Source of the DNA: Penelope pileata
Taxonomy: Eukaryota > Chordata > Aves > Galliformes > Cracidae
Reading direction: 5' to 3'
DNA: 64,000 nucleotides
NCBI GenBank assembly: GCA_013396635.1
Contig: WBMW01003202.1
Location: forward strand, 132,778 to 196,777
Both the position numbers and the translations under genes were made by a program. The notes under the pieces are model-generated. The model was not told the origin of the DNA, searched no databases, and saw only the letters and a list, made by a program, of their open reading frames with translations. The first letter of the stretch is position 1, and each line of letters begins with the position of its first letter. Below, piece by piece: positions 12,401-24,878 of this stretch.

Positions 12401-15400
12401 TTTCCATCAGTAGCTGAAAGAGACCAAATGCAAAGAGCAAGGGGGAAGTTTGCCATACAGGCATTTACATCTCCAGAGGAAAAAAGGAGAGAAAACCCAC
12501 AGAGAGACATTTCTGATGCGTGTCCTGCGCCAGACTTCAAAATCCTCTCCAATCTTTTCACATTCACAACTTTGTGCACTTAATAGTATTGCTCTTATTG
12601 ATTTTACATTTTGCTTCTGTTGTGCTCTTCTCTTAGATAAGTCTGCAGACTTGGCACAGAACAAGCTTCTTCATCAGGGAAATGTGTGCTTGGACGTCTG
12701 AATGTATGACCAGCAATACCAAAAATGGACATTGTAAAAAAGCTGGCTGGTCACAGTTTTATTAACCAAGTCACATGCATCTAATTTACAGCAGTGCCAA
12801 CAAATTATTAAGCTTCGTCCTAGAATTATTGAGATGAAATAAATATGGGGTAGTGGTTTTCCCCCAAATAATAATTCATTTATGTATCTTTTAAGTTACA
12901 AATAAACTTTGCCCATAGGAGAAAGAGGGAGGTAGGTACTCATTAAGAAAGCACAAAAACGTTTCCACAGCACACCTCAGATCTACAGCACCATTTCTTT
13001 CCTCCTCTCTCTCTAGGACTCTCAAGCAAGAACATTCCATTTTCCTCAAGCTACCAACTCTGAATGCAAAGGTCTGATGGAATCAGTTTTGGGAGCACCT
13101 CTAACGGAAGGCTAAGCATCAGGCACACAGAAGTCTAAGCTAACCTGCAGCCTCCTAATATAGCAAATTGCCATTAAGGCTCAAGACTTCAGTCCCACTG
13201 CAAAGTGAGGAGCTAAACATAAGTTGGAAATACAATCAATTTAATTGAATAATAATTATGTCCATGTAGCAAATTGTTTTTCCTTTTCAGACACTGCAAT
13301 ATGTTGTTTACTTTACCCTTTTGTTTGATAAATGTTGCCCAAAAATATCTGAGATTTTTTCCTGTTATTGTTGAAATTATTTTCATGAGCAACAAAAAAA
13401 AAGGAGCTGAGTCTATTCTAGCCATGAGCTTACTGAGAAGCAAACACTAGGTAGGAAAGAGCAAACTCAGAAATTACTGCATATGTCACAATTTAACACA
13501 ATGAACCAAAGAGACAAAATAAGGAACTTTAGGGTTTTTAAACAGCAAATTATGGGAAGCCAAGGAAATCAGTGAGGTCACACTCAAACACTTCAGCTCA
13601 ACACTGAAATAGCTCAAGTGAAAAACACAAATGTTACTCAGCCTTTCCATTCAGAGCAGGAGGGGGGAAAAAAACGGGTAAGGAAAGACTGCAGACTTTC
13701 TTGCATGAATAAACATTTTCAGCAGCATATTAACAGGAAGTCTAGGTGCTGCAAAGAGAGAAAAGATTAATTAGCAAAGATGGCAATGTCTGAGGGGTAA
13801 GAAGTGTTGAAACAACATGAAAAAGGAAAAAAAAAAGCACAGCTTTTAGAATTTGATGCTGGCAGCTGACCTGCTCCAAAGCACAGGGACTCTAACAGGA
13901 CAGCCTGCTGCACCAGCTAGAACTACTTCTGTAGGTGTATTTTGCTCCCATTAGATAAGAGGAAAGGGAGGAAAGCAAAATGAGACTGCTACACCAGGCT
14001 GCAAAGTTATACTGAGCATCCAAACAGGCTGAAACAACGTAAATAATGCAGAGCAACCACTTCAAGAAACAGAGAGGAAAGGTCAGAGACAGCCACTGCC
14101 CAGCTATTCCTAGCATCACACAAGCAACTCGGGCCAAGGCAGTCAATCTGTAAGCCTCAGCAGGTCACATGCTCAGCACAGCAACTGCCAGTGTATTTCT
14201 GACGCTTGCAAAAGGCTCTGGTACTCCTCCAAGAAAAGCAACCTGCTGTATCCTCTCTTATATGCTTCCTGCCAAGAATGGGGCCCACAGAAAGTTACCA
14301 GAGAAAGATTCTCCATAAATTATAACTTCTATTTTTCAAAGAGTGCTATAAAACAGGAGAAACAAAACTTCACTAGTCTCTTTGGAGCAATAGGTTCTTA
14401 TACTGTACTCTCTGATGATTGTTGCAGCACCCATCATCTCCACATTTCACAATTCATACGAAAATTGATCAAATTTGTTAGAAAATTCCAGATTTAGCAA
14501 CATGTTCATTTCATCCCTCACCTATCCATCCACCCATCCCCGCAGATATGTTCCGCAGAAAATTCTGCTTTACTGTGCAATATATATATATAAATTTTTA
14601 AAGGCATGTGAGACTACAGCCAGTAGTTCAGTGATAAACTTGCAGGTGGGAGGGCTTCTTTTATTAAAAGTTTTTAGTGATGCTAATAAAACACACAACT
14701 ACAGGAAATTAGAATTACTGAAACTGAACTTGAAACAATTTTGTACAATTCTTATTCAGTTGTTGAGAACTTAGGCTAGGAACAGGTCCTTATCACTAAC
14801 CAAACCATTCTTGTAATCCTTGCCCAATAATACTTGACACAGCACAGAACAAGTCCAACTGCTAACTGGTAGAAGTTAGCATGGAATTTTTTTTTTTCCA
14901 AAACCATAATACTTTTCCCAGTCCTATTTTGATCAGGTCAACAGGTCCCAAAACAAGGAGATATATATGCATATTCCCTATATATGGCTACTTAAACTTT
15001 CCAAGGATTAAAATGGAAGGTGTACGTGAACTTTAAGACACAATAAAAGAAGAGAAATGCAGTATCTCGATTCAAAACAAAAGTACACTTCATTTTTTTA
15101 ATGCATGTCAATGCTTGTATGTGAATACAAAAGTGGAAATAAAGTCCAAACAGAATATTTTGTAACAGCATCAATTCCTGTGGATATCATCCTAAGTGTC
15201 TCCAGGCAGACTGTGTTAGCTCAGTACCAAAAGGCAGGAGGTGATCACTGCATCAAGGCTTGTGAAGAAGCAAAATAAACTCAGCCTCCTCACCAGGGAA
15301 GGACTAGAAAAAACACAGCAATTGACACTGTGCTATTGAAGCACAGTACAGCTTCACTGCACAATGTTCCAGCAGCACCTTCAGATAGAAAACTCTTGCA

Positions 15401-15535
15401 CTAGTAAGAAGGAATAGGGAGAAACTTGCGATTTTTCTGCCTAATTTCCTTATGAGTCAGCCAGTATCATCTTTATTTTAACCAAATGAATTTCAGCTAG
15501 TTGATTCTGGTCAACTCCAGCTCTGTCCAGGCTGC
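9453..15535. other. Non-coding stretch, no gene recognised
   Basis: AT-rich unique-looking DNA. It contains A14 (9748-9761), A16 (11283-11298), a short TA repeat near 14579-14593, and a GC-richer patch at 12180-12330 with an imperfect duplication (ACACAGGCCCACTC at 12258-12271 and 12298-12311). The 124-codon frame at 12209-12583 overlaps this duplication and has no recognised domain. No RNA gene was seen. Confidence 0.55.
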
Positions 15536-15603
15536 AGAAAAGGAAAAAAAAAAAAAAAGAAAAAAAAGAAAGAAAGAAAGAAAAGAAAAGAAAAAAGAAA
15601 AAA
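15536..15603 (+). repeat. 68-nt purine tract with (GAAA)n/(GAAAA)n core
   Basis: Every base from 15536 to 15603 is A or G. An A15 run (15544-15558) is followed by GAAA and GAAAA units. This is a microsatellite; long polypurine tracts of this type have mirror symmetry and can form intramolecular triplexes. Length is likely polymorphic. Confidence 0.9.
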
Positions 15604-18172
15604 CCCAAACAGCTGCAATATCAGTTGTTCTTGCGCTAAGGAATACAGTGCAGGTGACACAGAGACCGAGACAGCCTTCGCTCTCTGCTGAATGCCACCA
15701 GCAAGTCGCAAGACGTTCGTTTTACCAGTTTTGGACTTTGTAACTTCAGAAAACAGGCAAGATTAGCGGTAAGGCTGGAAGAGGAGGTGAGCACAACCAC
15801 AGAACTGGCATTAGAACATACTTTTCCATACAGGGCATCAGTTCTGGACCTCTCTTCTGGGCTTGGTGCATCAGAGCATGCATCTGCTAATCTCCCAAAT
15901 ACACTGCAAAACTGGCACTGATTTCTATGCATTTCGTTGGAAACCTGAGGGAAAGTTAATGGTTTGCTTTTATTGTTGCTTCCTTCTGCAATTATTGATC
16001 AAAACATCCAGAATGATTTATCTGTTTTATTTTTATGTTCTTGTACCTTCTCTTAATGCTAGTAATGTACAGTTTCTCTACAAAACAGTATTAAAAATGC
16101 AAGTTTTGCAAAAAGAAACAGAAATATGGATAAAAGAACAAATACAGAAGTTCTCCTTTTAGAGCTTTTATAATATTAGAGTTAGCCCAGAGGTTGATGG
16201 ATTGTAACCATCCTCTGCTGTGAAACAGCCGAACACAACCTAAGTTTTTCTGCTGCAATGACCAGATTCCATTTGCAATCCTGTTTTGGTCTTCCTGCTA
16301 TTTTGCTTCTTTATAACTCAAAACTGGAAAAAAGGGTATGCATCAGACTTGCATTTGTCCACTCATAGCAGCATTTAGTCATGAAACCTGCATAAAATTC
16401 AACAGGGAAGTAGATTACAAATTTTCACAAACTCAAGCTTATGAATTTAACTTATCAAGCTATAACTAAGAGACTATTAAAAACAGTCACATCTATATAA
16501 TCCTCAGTTATTTCCACCATTCTGGCAAAAAAAATCTGTTTCTATAAATCTTCTCTCAGCACCTGTCAGAAGCACAGAACACATGGGGGAATAAATACAT
16601 CAGCGTGCACAGATTTCCCATAAATCCCGTCAATTTGAGAGCGAGCTTATTCCCTTCTCTGAGCAAGGGAGAAATTTACTAAAATTCTTAATCTGCTGTG
16701 CGCTGATGCAGCACTGCAGAGCTCTGATCACCCTGCACTTCCCTGAGCTGCTAGCCGTAAGCTCAGAAGGGGCACATGTGGGGAGCAAGGGCAGGAACAG
16801 GGTGCCAGCAGTAGTGACACAGCTCAGATGCAAGGACATTTAAAGACAACAGGAACATTTTAGTGAGAGGACAAAAAGAAGAAATATGTCAAATCAGATC
16901 AGCCACACATTTATGGAGGGGTCAATCTGTTTTTGTTTTCCCCTCCTACCTCTCAACATGCTCTTTTCCTTGGTTGCATCCTTTACCATATTTTTTTGTT
17001 TGTTTGTTTCTTCCCTTACTTATTTATTCTGCTTGTATTTTAGGCTGTACAAAACTCAAGGTTTAAAGACAATGTATTTCTTCAGCTGAGACTAACAGTG
17101 CCAAAACTCACATGGAGGACCTGAACTGCTGTTTTAGAGCAAGCCACATTCAATACAGATCATTAAAGTAGATGTAGATAAAGCCCTATTCATGCTTACA
17201 ACTATGCTAGTTCATGCCAGTGTGTCTCCTGCAGCTGTAAAGCCCGACACCATTTGTGTCTTCAAGCAGCTGTATTGACACAGAGCCAGAGAGCTGCTTA
17301 ACTGAGGGGAAAAAATATCCCAAGTAACCAGGTCTTTATGTAGCAGTTGCAAGGTATTCTGAAGGTTGCAAGAATTGTCTGCTTTTCTTCAACACAGTGA
17401 AGGAAAAGTATCATTTGACTAGATTATACATGCTGCTTTCTCCACCAAATCTGAACTCCAAGTCTCAGAGATACCCTTCTGTGGAAGGGAAAGCCAAATG
17501 TAGGCATTGACCACAACCTAAAAATTAATGAGGAACGGTGGCAGTGGCAGCAATGGCAAAAAAAATATTGCTCCTTCCTGCTAGTCTAAAAGTTGTGAGC
17601 TGCCTCAGGGAAAGAAAAAATTTAAAAAAGCCAATTAGTGTAGCCTCAGAATAGTCAGTTATTGTTACAGACCCTGCCTGTACAAGAAAGCAAGTGTGAT
17701 ACCACTCAGCTTCCAGCCCTGACCACTTAAGTATTTGCATTCTTCTCAGTCACGCTTCCTCACTTCACTGCCGTCCTGCTACAAACAGCCATTGTGTCTG
17801 CACAGTATCTGTGGGACTGAACTCATGTTCCTATCAAAGAAAATATTTCAAAGCAAAGGGCAGTTTAGTTGTTGGTTATTCATCTCTGGGACTGGGAAGA
17901 GCCTACGCTCAAATTCTCTTGCATCACAAGTCTTCCTTGAACACTTTTGCACTAGTCCCTTAAGCCAAGGCACTCAAGAAATACTTCAGAAAGCTGCACG
18001 CTGACTTGTGCACCTCAAACAGTGCTCAGATGGGGATCAGATGCACTTCTCCCTGCTGCAGGGGGAAGAAAGGTCTCTTCCCCTTCTCCTCCTCCCCACA
18101 AACCCTCAGTCCTGTTCCTCTCCTCCTCCCCAGCTCCCTGCTGCTGGCTCTCCACAAGACATTGACCCACTA
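15604..18172. other. Non-coding stretch, no gene recognised
   Basis: Unique-looking AT-rich DNA with a short (TTTG)n patch near 16995-17008. The segment 18060-18170 is pyrimidine-rich on + (many TCC/CTCC words) and directly precedes the hairpin below. No splice-flanked coding segment could be supported. Confidence 0.5.
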
Positions 18173-18268
18173 CAGCAGCAGGGTTACACTTGCAGAAAAG
18201 CAGTCCAGGAGAAATAGCGAGCTGCTTCTGGATTGCTTTTCTGCAAATTTAACCCAGTAATGCAGCTG
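18173..18268 (+). ncRNA. Candidate pre-miRNA-like hairpin
   Basis: Seen directly: the left arm TTGCAGAAAAGCAGTCCAG (18190-18208) and right arm CTGGATTGCTTTTCTGCAA (18228-18246) pair along all 19 positions with a single G-U wobble, around a 19-nt loop. The stem continues after a 3x3 internal loop with GGGTTA (18181-18186) against TAACCC (18250-18255). After a 5-nt bulge on the 3' side it continues with CAGCAGCA (18173-18180) against TGCAGCTG (18261-18268), with one mismatch. The whole foldback is 96 nt, within the usual size range of animal pre-miRNA hairpins. The wobble pairs in + strand RNA but becomes an A-C mismatch in - strand RNA, so + is the better strand. I do not recognise it as a named miRNA. 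It could instead be a chance foldback or the remnant of a small palindromic transposon. Structure is certain, function is inference. Confidence 0.42.
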
Positions 18269-18934
18269 AAAGCAGATCTGGGGAGCTCCAGCCAAAGGCA
18301 AATTTCTAGGAGAATATGCCTGCGAGTAGGGAGGGGGAAAAATGGGAACTCCTTGCCAGCAGCAAGTTGTAAAATTGCCTGCCGCACACTGCTAAGCCAT
18401 ACCTGGAGTTTCTGGGAAAACACAGCAATCCAAACCCTTTTCATTAAAAATCATCCCAAAGAGAAAAAGAAAAAAAAAAAAATCTATCCCCCAGGGAGAA
18501 GTGATAGGTGTGTGCCATGGGCCTCCTCCTCTCCCCTGCCCAAGAGACAGCAGGCCCATGCACACACATACCAAATGGAACTTCTTAAAACTGTGCCATT
18601 TTTACAGAATAGCACCCAGGATTAACTGAGCCAGTTTAAAACGCTTTGGTTTATGGGGTCAGGACACTCCCCAGGAAGAAGACAATGCAGCTTCCACTCT
18701 CAAACTGCTTATGCGTTTTAATCCAGTGATGGGTGAATGTAAATCTATAGAAATTAACCTGAGAGAAGGGACCAAAGCCCTTAGGATAAGTAGTTCTTCA
18801 CTGAATATCTGAGCTAAATGTAAAGCTGGCATCCTAGCAGCTTTACAGCTGCTTCACAATCATCCACCATGACAGCAAACCCAAGTTTGATGAGTTTCAA
18901 ATCTCATATGAAATCCTCCCGTTATTTTGGGCCA

Positions 18935-18969
<35 letters not shown>

Positions 18970-21900
18970 CCAAAAACAACACGTAAAATGGGTATTANCC
19001 AAAGCCACACGTTAGTATGGTATTACTCACTGCGGCACTTGCTCCACCGAGTTGCCCAAGGGTCAGCAAAGGTTAGAAGTCAATGAAAGGTAGCATCCTG
19101 TTCTCAACGTTTTTTTTTTTATGTTTGGATACACACATACATACAGAATCTTTCTTTTAACAGCTCAAGTTTTCAATGACAAGTCCAAGTAAGAGTAGAA
19201 TCATTCTGATTGCAAAGCTTTACTATAATGTGACATCTCTCCTCATCACATAAAACAAGATCGAAACAGCTTCTCAGCTGGAGCTGTAAGACTGTGTACA
19301 TTAATTACGACCCTGAGACTGAAAGTATTCAAAGATGGATTTGGCAATAGCTTTCCCAGTATTTCCCATTTATAAGCAGTGACAGGCCAAGTTCTGCAGG
19401 TGAGAGGTTTGTTGAAGTTTTGCTGTGCTGATGCTCCTTCCAGTTGATGTGGCTACTTTCTCACGTTTACCTGATGCACTTCACTTTTAAAAGAGCAAAA
19501 ATGAGAAACAAACCAGTAAGAGCATCAGCTGGATTCCTCAAGAAGTTCCCAATCACCCTTCCAAAGAAGGTGGCAGAACTGCACCACATGCGCTTAATGA
19601 TGCACGGCACAGAAGGAACTCAAAAAGGCAAACTCCTTTACTTGCGCATGAAAAACACAAGGCAAACAGAACAAGACTCTCAAATAGAAGTATTGAAATT
19701 AAAAATATTTTCACTCATCTTGCATAAGATCTCTTATTTTTGCATGTGCACATTTCTACAGACTGTATCTGACTAGGAATGTGACCTTTTCCCTAGTATT
19801 ACTAATGGGACATCATAAAAATATAGTAAATCATATACACATTAAGATTGCTATACCATTAACTTACTGTCATTAAAATTGCTGGAGAAAATAGGTGGAG
19901 TCCCACAATTCAAAGATTTCAAACTACTAATATATCCTGAAACCTCTACTGCCATAAAGTATCACCCAGTCCCTGATAAATAACTGAACTGAGAAAAACA
20001 TGGCCAGACTTGTTTACAGAACTGATAATAATAGTTTCCTGAGCACTGCAAACCCCTCATTCAAATACCATTGCCAGAAATGTGACGCTTACAGAAAAAT
20101 ACTGAAATCAGTACTCGATTGTCATTTAAGTAGAACCTGTCAGGGCAGCACCTGCTGCATTCTCAGGTAATAAGCAATGCAAATTCTAATCTGGGGGTCA
20201 AGACTGGGTCTTCAACACAAAAACAGGTAGCAAGCAAAAATAAGGAAAGATTCAAAGGAAGGAAGAGGAAAGCTACCAGTATCATTTGATGAGGGAGGAA
20301 TGAAAGTGCAAAAAGTTGTAAGAATGAATAAAGGTTTGATCAGACAGACTCCAAATGATGTTTCAATGAGGAGGAGAAAAATTGCAGAAGGACATGGACA
20401 AAGTAATTTTTAAAATATGAATCTCTTATTTTTGAAGAGTTCTCCCTAGCATATATAATCTATCAAAATGAATTTAGTGCAACAGGGAGAAGTGCCATCA
20501 AGATAAGTTAACTACCTCTACCTGTAGTATGTTATGGATAAATTCTGAGCTACAGATTATCTAAAAAAAAAAAAAAANACAGTAAGCACTAATATACTGA
20601 AACGCTGCACTAAATTCAACACCATGCTGCATTTGAAGTGCAGCCCTCCCCTCTCCCTCCACCTCCTCCCCAGTAAGGAATTCTCACTCCTTTCCTTTTG
20701 TGTTCTCAGATAGAAGTAACAGCTGAAGCAGATTTTCTTTGCCCATACAGATTTAAATGCATTGCCTACATGCAGTCAGCATCACGGAATCAGCAAACTA
20801 CAGACCGGTTACAGCTAACTTCAGAAGAAGAAAACAATCCCTCATCCTATCCCAAAGTACTCAGTTATTCCAAAAGTTGCACCTTCTCCCTCCACTAGTC
20901 TTAAGATTCTTCAGAGTAAAGCACATTTCAAGCCTCGTTAACAATAATACTTCTGACAATTTTTTGCTCTTAGTCTATATTTAGGTTAGAAAAACTGCTG
21001 AAGGTTCCTTTGCTTCACTGAAGACACAGCCTTCAATGTGGCACAGACCTCAGTGTTGCTCAGTCTCACTTTTCCAGGCACCAAACAGAGGAAGGACCAC
21101 AAAACTGACCAGACACATCTGGATAAAGTAAGGACATTTCCACCACATGCCACTTGGAAAAGCAGCAGAATCTGGCCTTGAAAATATGCATCAGTGCTTT
21201 ACCTAATATTACTAAAACACCATTCCTTAAAAAACGGAAGGAAAAAAGAGTTCAGTGATAACACTGGTAATACACGAGGCCATTGCAGTTAACACAAGTA
21301 TCCAAACATTTCATATTAACACACAGGGGGATGCTTTATTATTCAAGTTGTCCTTTTGCCTGGAGATTCAAAGTTTTGCTTCAAAATAAATGAAGAACAG
21401 TGGCTGCTGGTGAACTTTCCTTATTTTCCAGCCAGTTAATTTCCTCCTTCTGGTGAAAGCCTGCTGTATGCCACACATCCTGTTTCACACTATCACTGAG
21501 ATGGGAAAACTGTGGTTCCTTTCTTCCTATTACAAAGTTTAAAACTAGGAAATACATCCGTTATGGATTTTTAAGAGTAAAACAAATGTTAAAGACATTG
21601 ACAGAATGCTGGAAGAAAATTCCCAGGACTGTAATGGCACACATGAGGCAAGAAACTTAAAAATATATTAACAGATACAATGCCTTCAAAATTATCAGGA
21701 AGCACTGTTAGAAGTAACGTTACAGATAGCTGAACAGCATTCAAAAAATCAAGAGCACAGCATGTGGAAAAAGTGGCTGCCAGAAAAAATACACTTCCAA
21801 TTAACTTTTTGCCACAGCCTGCACGCACACAGGAATGCTGTAAGACTGAGAGGGACCTGACTGTGCTCCTCTCCCTCTTCCATCCTGCCCCTGGGGGAGG

Positions 21901-24833
21901 TGGGAGAGCTCCTCATTGCCACACTGATCTACAGAAGGTCTTTAAAGGCCTTGCAGTTTAAAAATAGCTTTTAAAAACAATTCTGAAATCAGGAGACAGC
22001 TTTAGTTACAGCCCAAGATATGCAAGTTTCTTATAGTTACTCATGCAAGAAATGGCAGCAATTCTGCACAAGCCCATTGAGAAAACGTGGAACAATTTGG
22101 AACTTAAGCCCCACAGCCTCAGTACAGCAATCTTGGCAAGAAAAGGCAGAGCAGTGACTCACGCATCAGTGTCTCACGATTTGATGGGAAGTCTCTCACT
22201 GGGAAGATTCCCAAAGTGTTTTACAAACAAAATCCCATCACAAATTCCATTAATCCCTGAAACGCAGTTCTCTGCAGTAGGAGTTCACAACTGGTTGCCA
22301 GCACAGAGAGGCTGAGGACAAGGAGCAAGAAGGCGATAGCATCACACAGGTAAAACTCGAAGGCAAGATCAGCACTCCCTGACACTGGCAGAGAATACAA
22401 CGTGGGCATACTTAGTGCTGCTGCCAGCTTCAAGCAATTTTTTTTGTTAAAAAACAGTCAAACACAAATGGAGGGGCTTTGCACCAAGCCCACCTCAGCA
22501 TCAAATCAGACAACACTTAACCTCCAAGGACAAGGATGACACCATCTCCCTGGGCTTACAAGGGCTGAGCTCTCTCAGGTAACTCTGATTGAGTCCTTAA
22601 GCCCTTTGGGGGCTTCTTGTTCTCCTTGAACACTCTCACTAAGCACAGAGGCCTCTGAGGTCTTACTGGTGAATACAGAGGCACAAGAGCCATGAGAACC
22701 TCAGCCTGCTCTGTGTCTGCTTCCATTAATTCACCCACTCCATTCAACAGCAGGCCCACACTTCTTTCACTCAGCATTTTTCTACTAGTGTAGTAGTAGA
22801 AACTCATGATCCTTCATCTGCACACATTAACTTCGGTTGAACTGTGGTTTTTGTTATATCAGACCAACACACTTGAACAATTCTAAATTCTTCTTTTACT
22901 GCTTCCTCCTCCTGTATATAGCCTTTTTGCATTAGAGATCTGCCATGAGTTCCCTATTCGCGCAGCCTGGTCTCCTGATAACATCTGTTCATTTTCATGA
23001 GCACGGCAATGAACTGTTCTTGCGCATGGTTCAAGACCAGCCAACTTTCACAAGATCTTTTACCCTTCAGATCTCCAGTGTGATCCCACATGCCAGTTGC
23101 CTGAAAAAGCTGAAGTCTTCTCGCCTGAAGCTCAGGCTCCGTTACCCTGCTGCGTGCCTATCTCACTTCCCTAAGGGCCTTAAACACTCCTCTTTCATGG
23201 TCACTTTGATGCTCACTGTAGCCAAGGCTGCCACTGATTATCACACTGTTAACCAACCCTGTCTACTCTGTGAACAGCAGATGTAATTATGTGTCACACC
23301 CATCTCATTCCTCCAACGTCTGTATCAAGAAGTTAATCCTGATACCTTCTAGCAATCTCCAGGCTAACCTGCAGGCCAGTCTGGCCTGTGAGCCGGCGAC
23401 TTCCTTAAATTGTCTAAAAGCCTTGTCTGCCTCCTCCTCAGATATCTGTAACAAACTCCCATTACATCTCTCTTCCCTTTCTGGCCTATCCCTGATCATG
23501 ACCCACAAGCCCTCAACCTGTCCCACAGAATTGCCCCATATATTCAAAATGCTCATTCTCATTCACTTAGAAGAATGATCCCTTGAACCCTTACTTTTCC
23601 TTTCTACCATGAAGAGCTGCCTGCTGCTTCTCCCCAGTCGTGAAAGCTGTCCCATCATGTCTCAGTTATTCTAGAAGTCACAGTCATTACCACACACATA
23701 GCACATGTTTCCACTCGTTTCCCAAGCTGTGTGTTTACGTACATGCACTGGAGGTGACACAGCCCTTTTCTGAATGAACACTCTCTCCCAGGCTGGCCAG
23801 CTCATTGGACTCAATGCTCTTGCCCCACATTGTCAGATGAGAATACACCACTGACTGCAAGAGCCCAGCTGTCCTACAGACAGGTCAACAAAGATTCCCT
23901 GCCTCAGAGAAGTGGCAAAACAGACAAGATGCATGATCAAGTCTCCTCATAATGGGAGACAGAAGCATGGGAGACTGAAACAAACAGGAAGACTGTAGCA
24001 CTGAAACCAGACCTCCTAACATCAACCTCGTGCTAAACCACAAAACTGCTCTCTTCCCCTCTGACATAACTGTCCTGCAATTTACGACCACACATAGCTG
24101 CTCTGAGAGGGCTGAGGAGCATTTACAGTCCCACTTTCTAAACAAGCTTTGTTCTTGCTGCTGTCAGAAAACCCCTCTCTGGCAGTGATTTAAGGCTTTA
24201 ACAGCCCTCCCCTCCTTCTCCTTTCTTCTCTGTCACCATTTGCCAAAGCAGCAAGCCAAGTCCACCAAGCAGTTGCATGTGTGCTCCATCACCACCAGCA
24301 TCTATGCAAGCTAAGGGCACTGGACTGTGCTGTGAAGGGATGCACTCACATGCTCTGGACTCTGCACAGAGACTCCTGGCAGAGGGGTGTAACAGCTGGC
24401 AGTATCTAGTAGCTTGTAATAATACTTTAGTTGGTGGCCATTCCCATGTTTGATACCCTCAACCAAGCCACTGCTGTAAATCGTAGTGGGAGAAGCACGG
24501 TGTCATGCCTTTGCTGAAGAGAAGCACAGCAAAAAAGCGATGCTCAGCTGTTAATTCTGTTCACTATTCTTTCCTCATGCAATCACCAGTTATTTAAAGA
24601 AGCCCCTTCCACTAGCTAATAAAAGTTCAACTTCGTAACACAGTTCCGATTTAGAGTGCATGTTGACATTGCAACTTCATTAGGCACATCAAAACTGTGT
24701 GCTCTTAGAAGCTCCCTAAGACTGGAATACATTAAAAAGTTCACCTTCCCCTACTGAAATTTAACACTGCAATTTCCAGCCCAACATTCACTTAACTACA
24801 GCAACTAAATACATATAATTCCTTGTTATATTT
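18269..24833. other. Non-coding stretch, no gene recognised
   Basis: Contains A13 (18470-18482), A26 (18944-18969), and A15 (20563-20577) followed by an ambiguous base at 20578; another ambiguous base is at 18998. Open frames here (for example 22945-23286 and 23305-23562) have no recognised motif, and several overlap on opposite strands. No RNA gene or transposon end was identified. Confidence 0.5.
18944..18969 (+). repeat. Poly(A) tract, 26 A
   Basis: Uninterrupted A26, followed by an A/C-rich segment. No retroelement body was recognised upstream. Confidence 0.9.
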
Positions 24834-24878
24834 AAAAAAAAAAAAAAAAGAAGAAGAAGAAGAAGAAAAAAGGAAGAA
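24834..24878 (+). repeat. 45-nt purine tract: A16 then (GAA)6
   Basis: All bases are purines. A16 (24834-24849) is followed by six GAA units (24850-24867) and an AAAAGGAAGAA-like tail. GAA repeats are microsatellites with triplex potential; six units is short. Confidence 0.9.

Noticed and set aside
12209..12583. 124-codon + strand frame
   Set aside because: Lies over a GC-rich duplicated patch; an opposite-strand frame of similar length exists; no domain.
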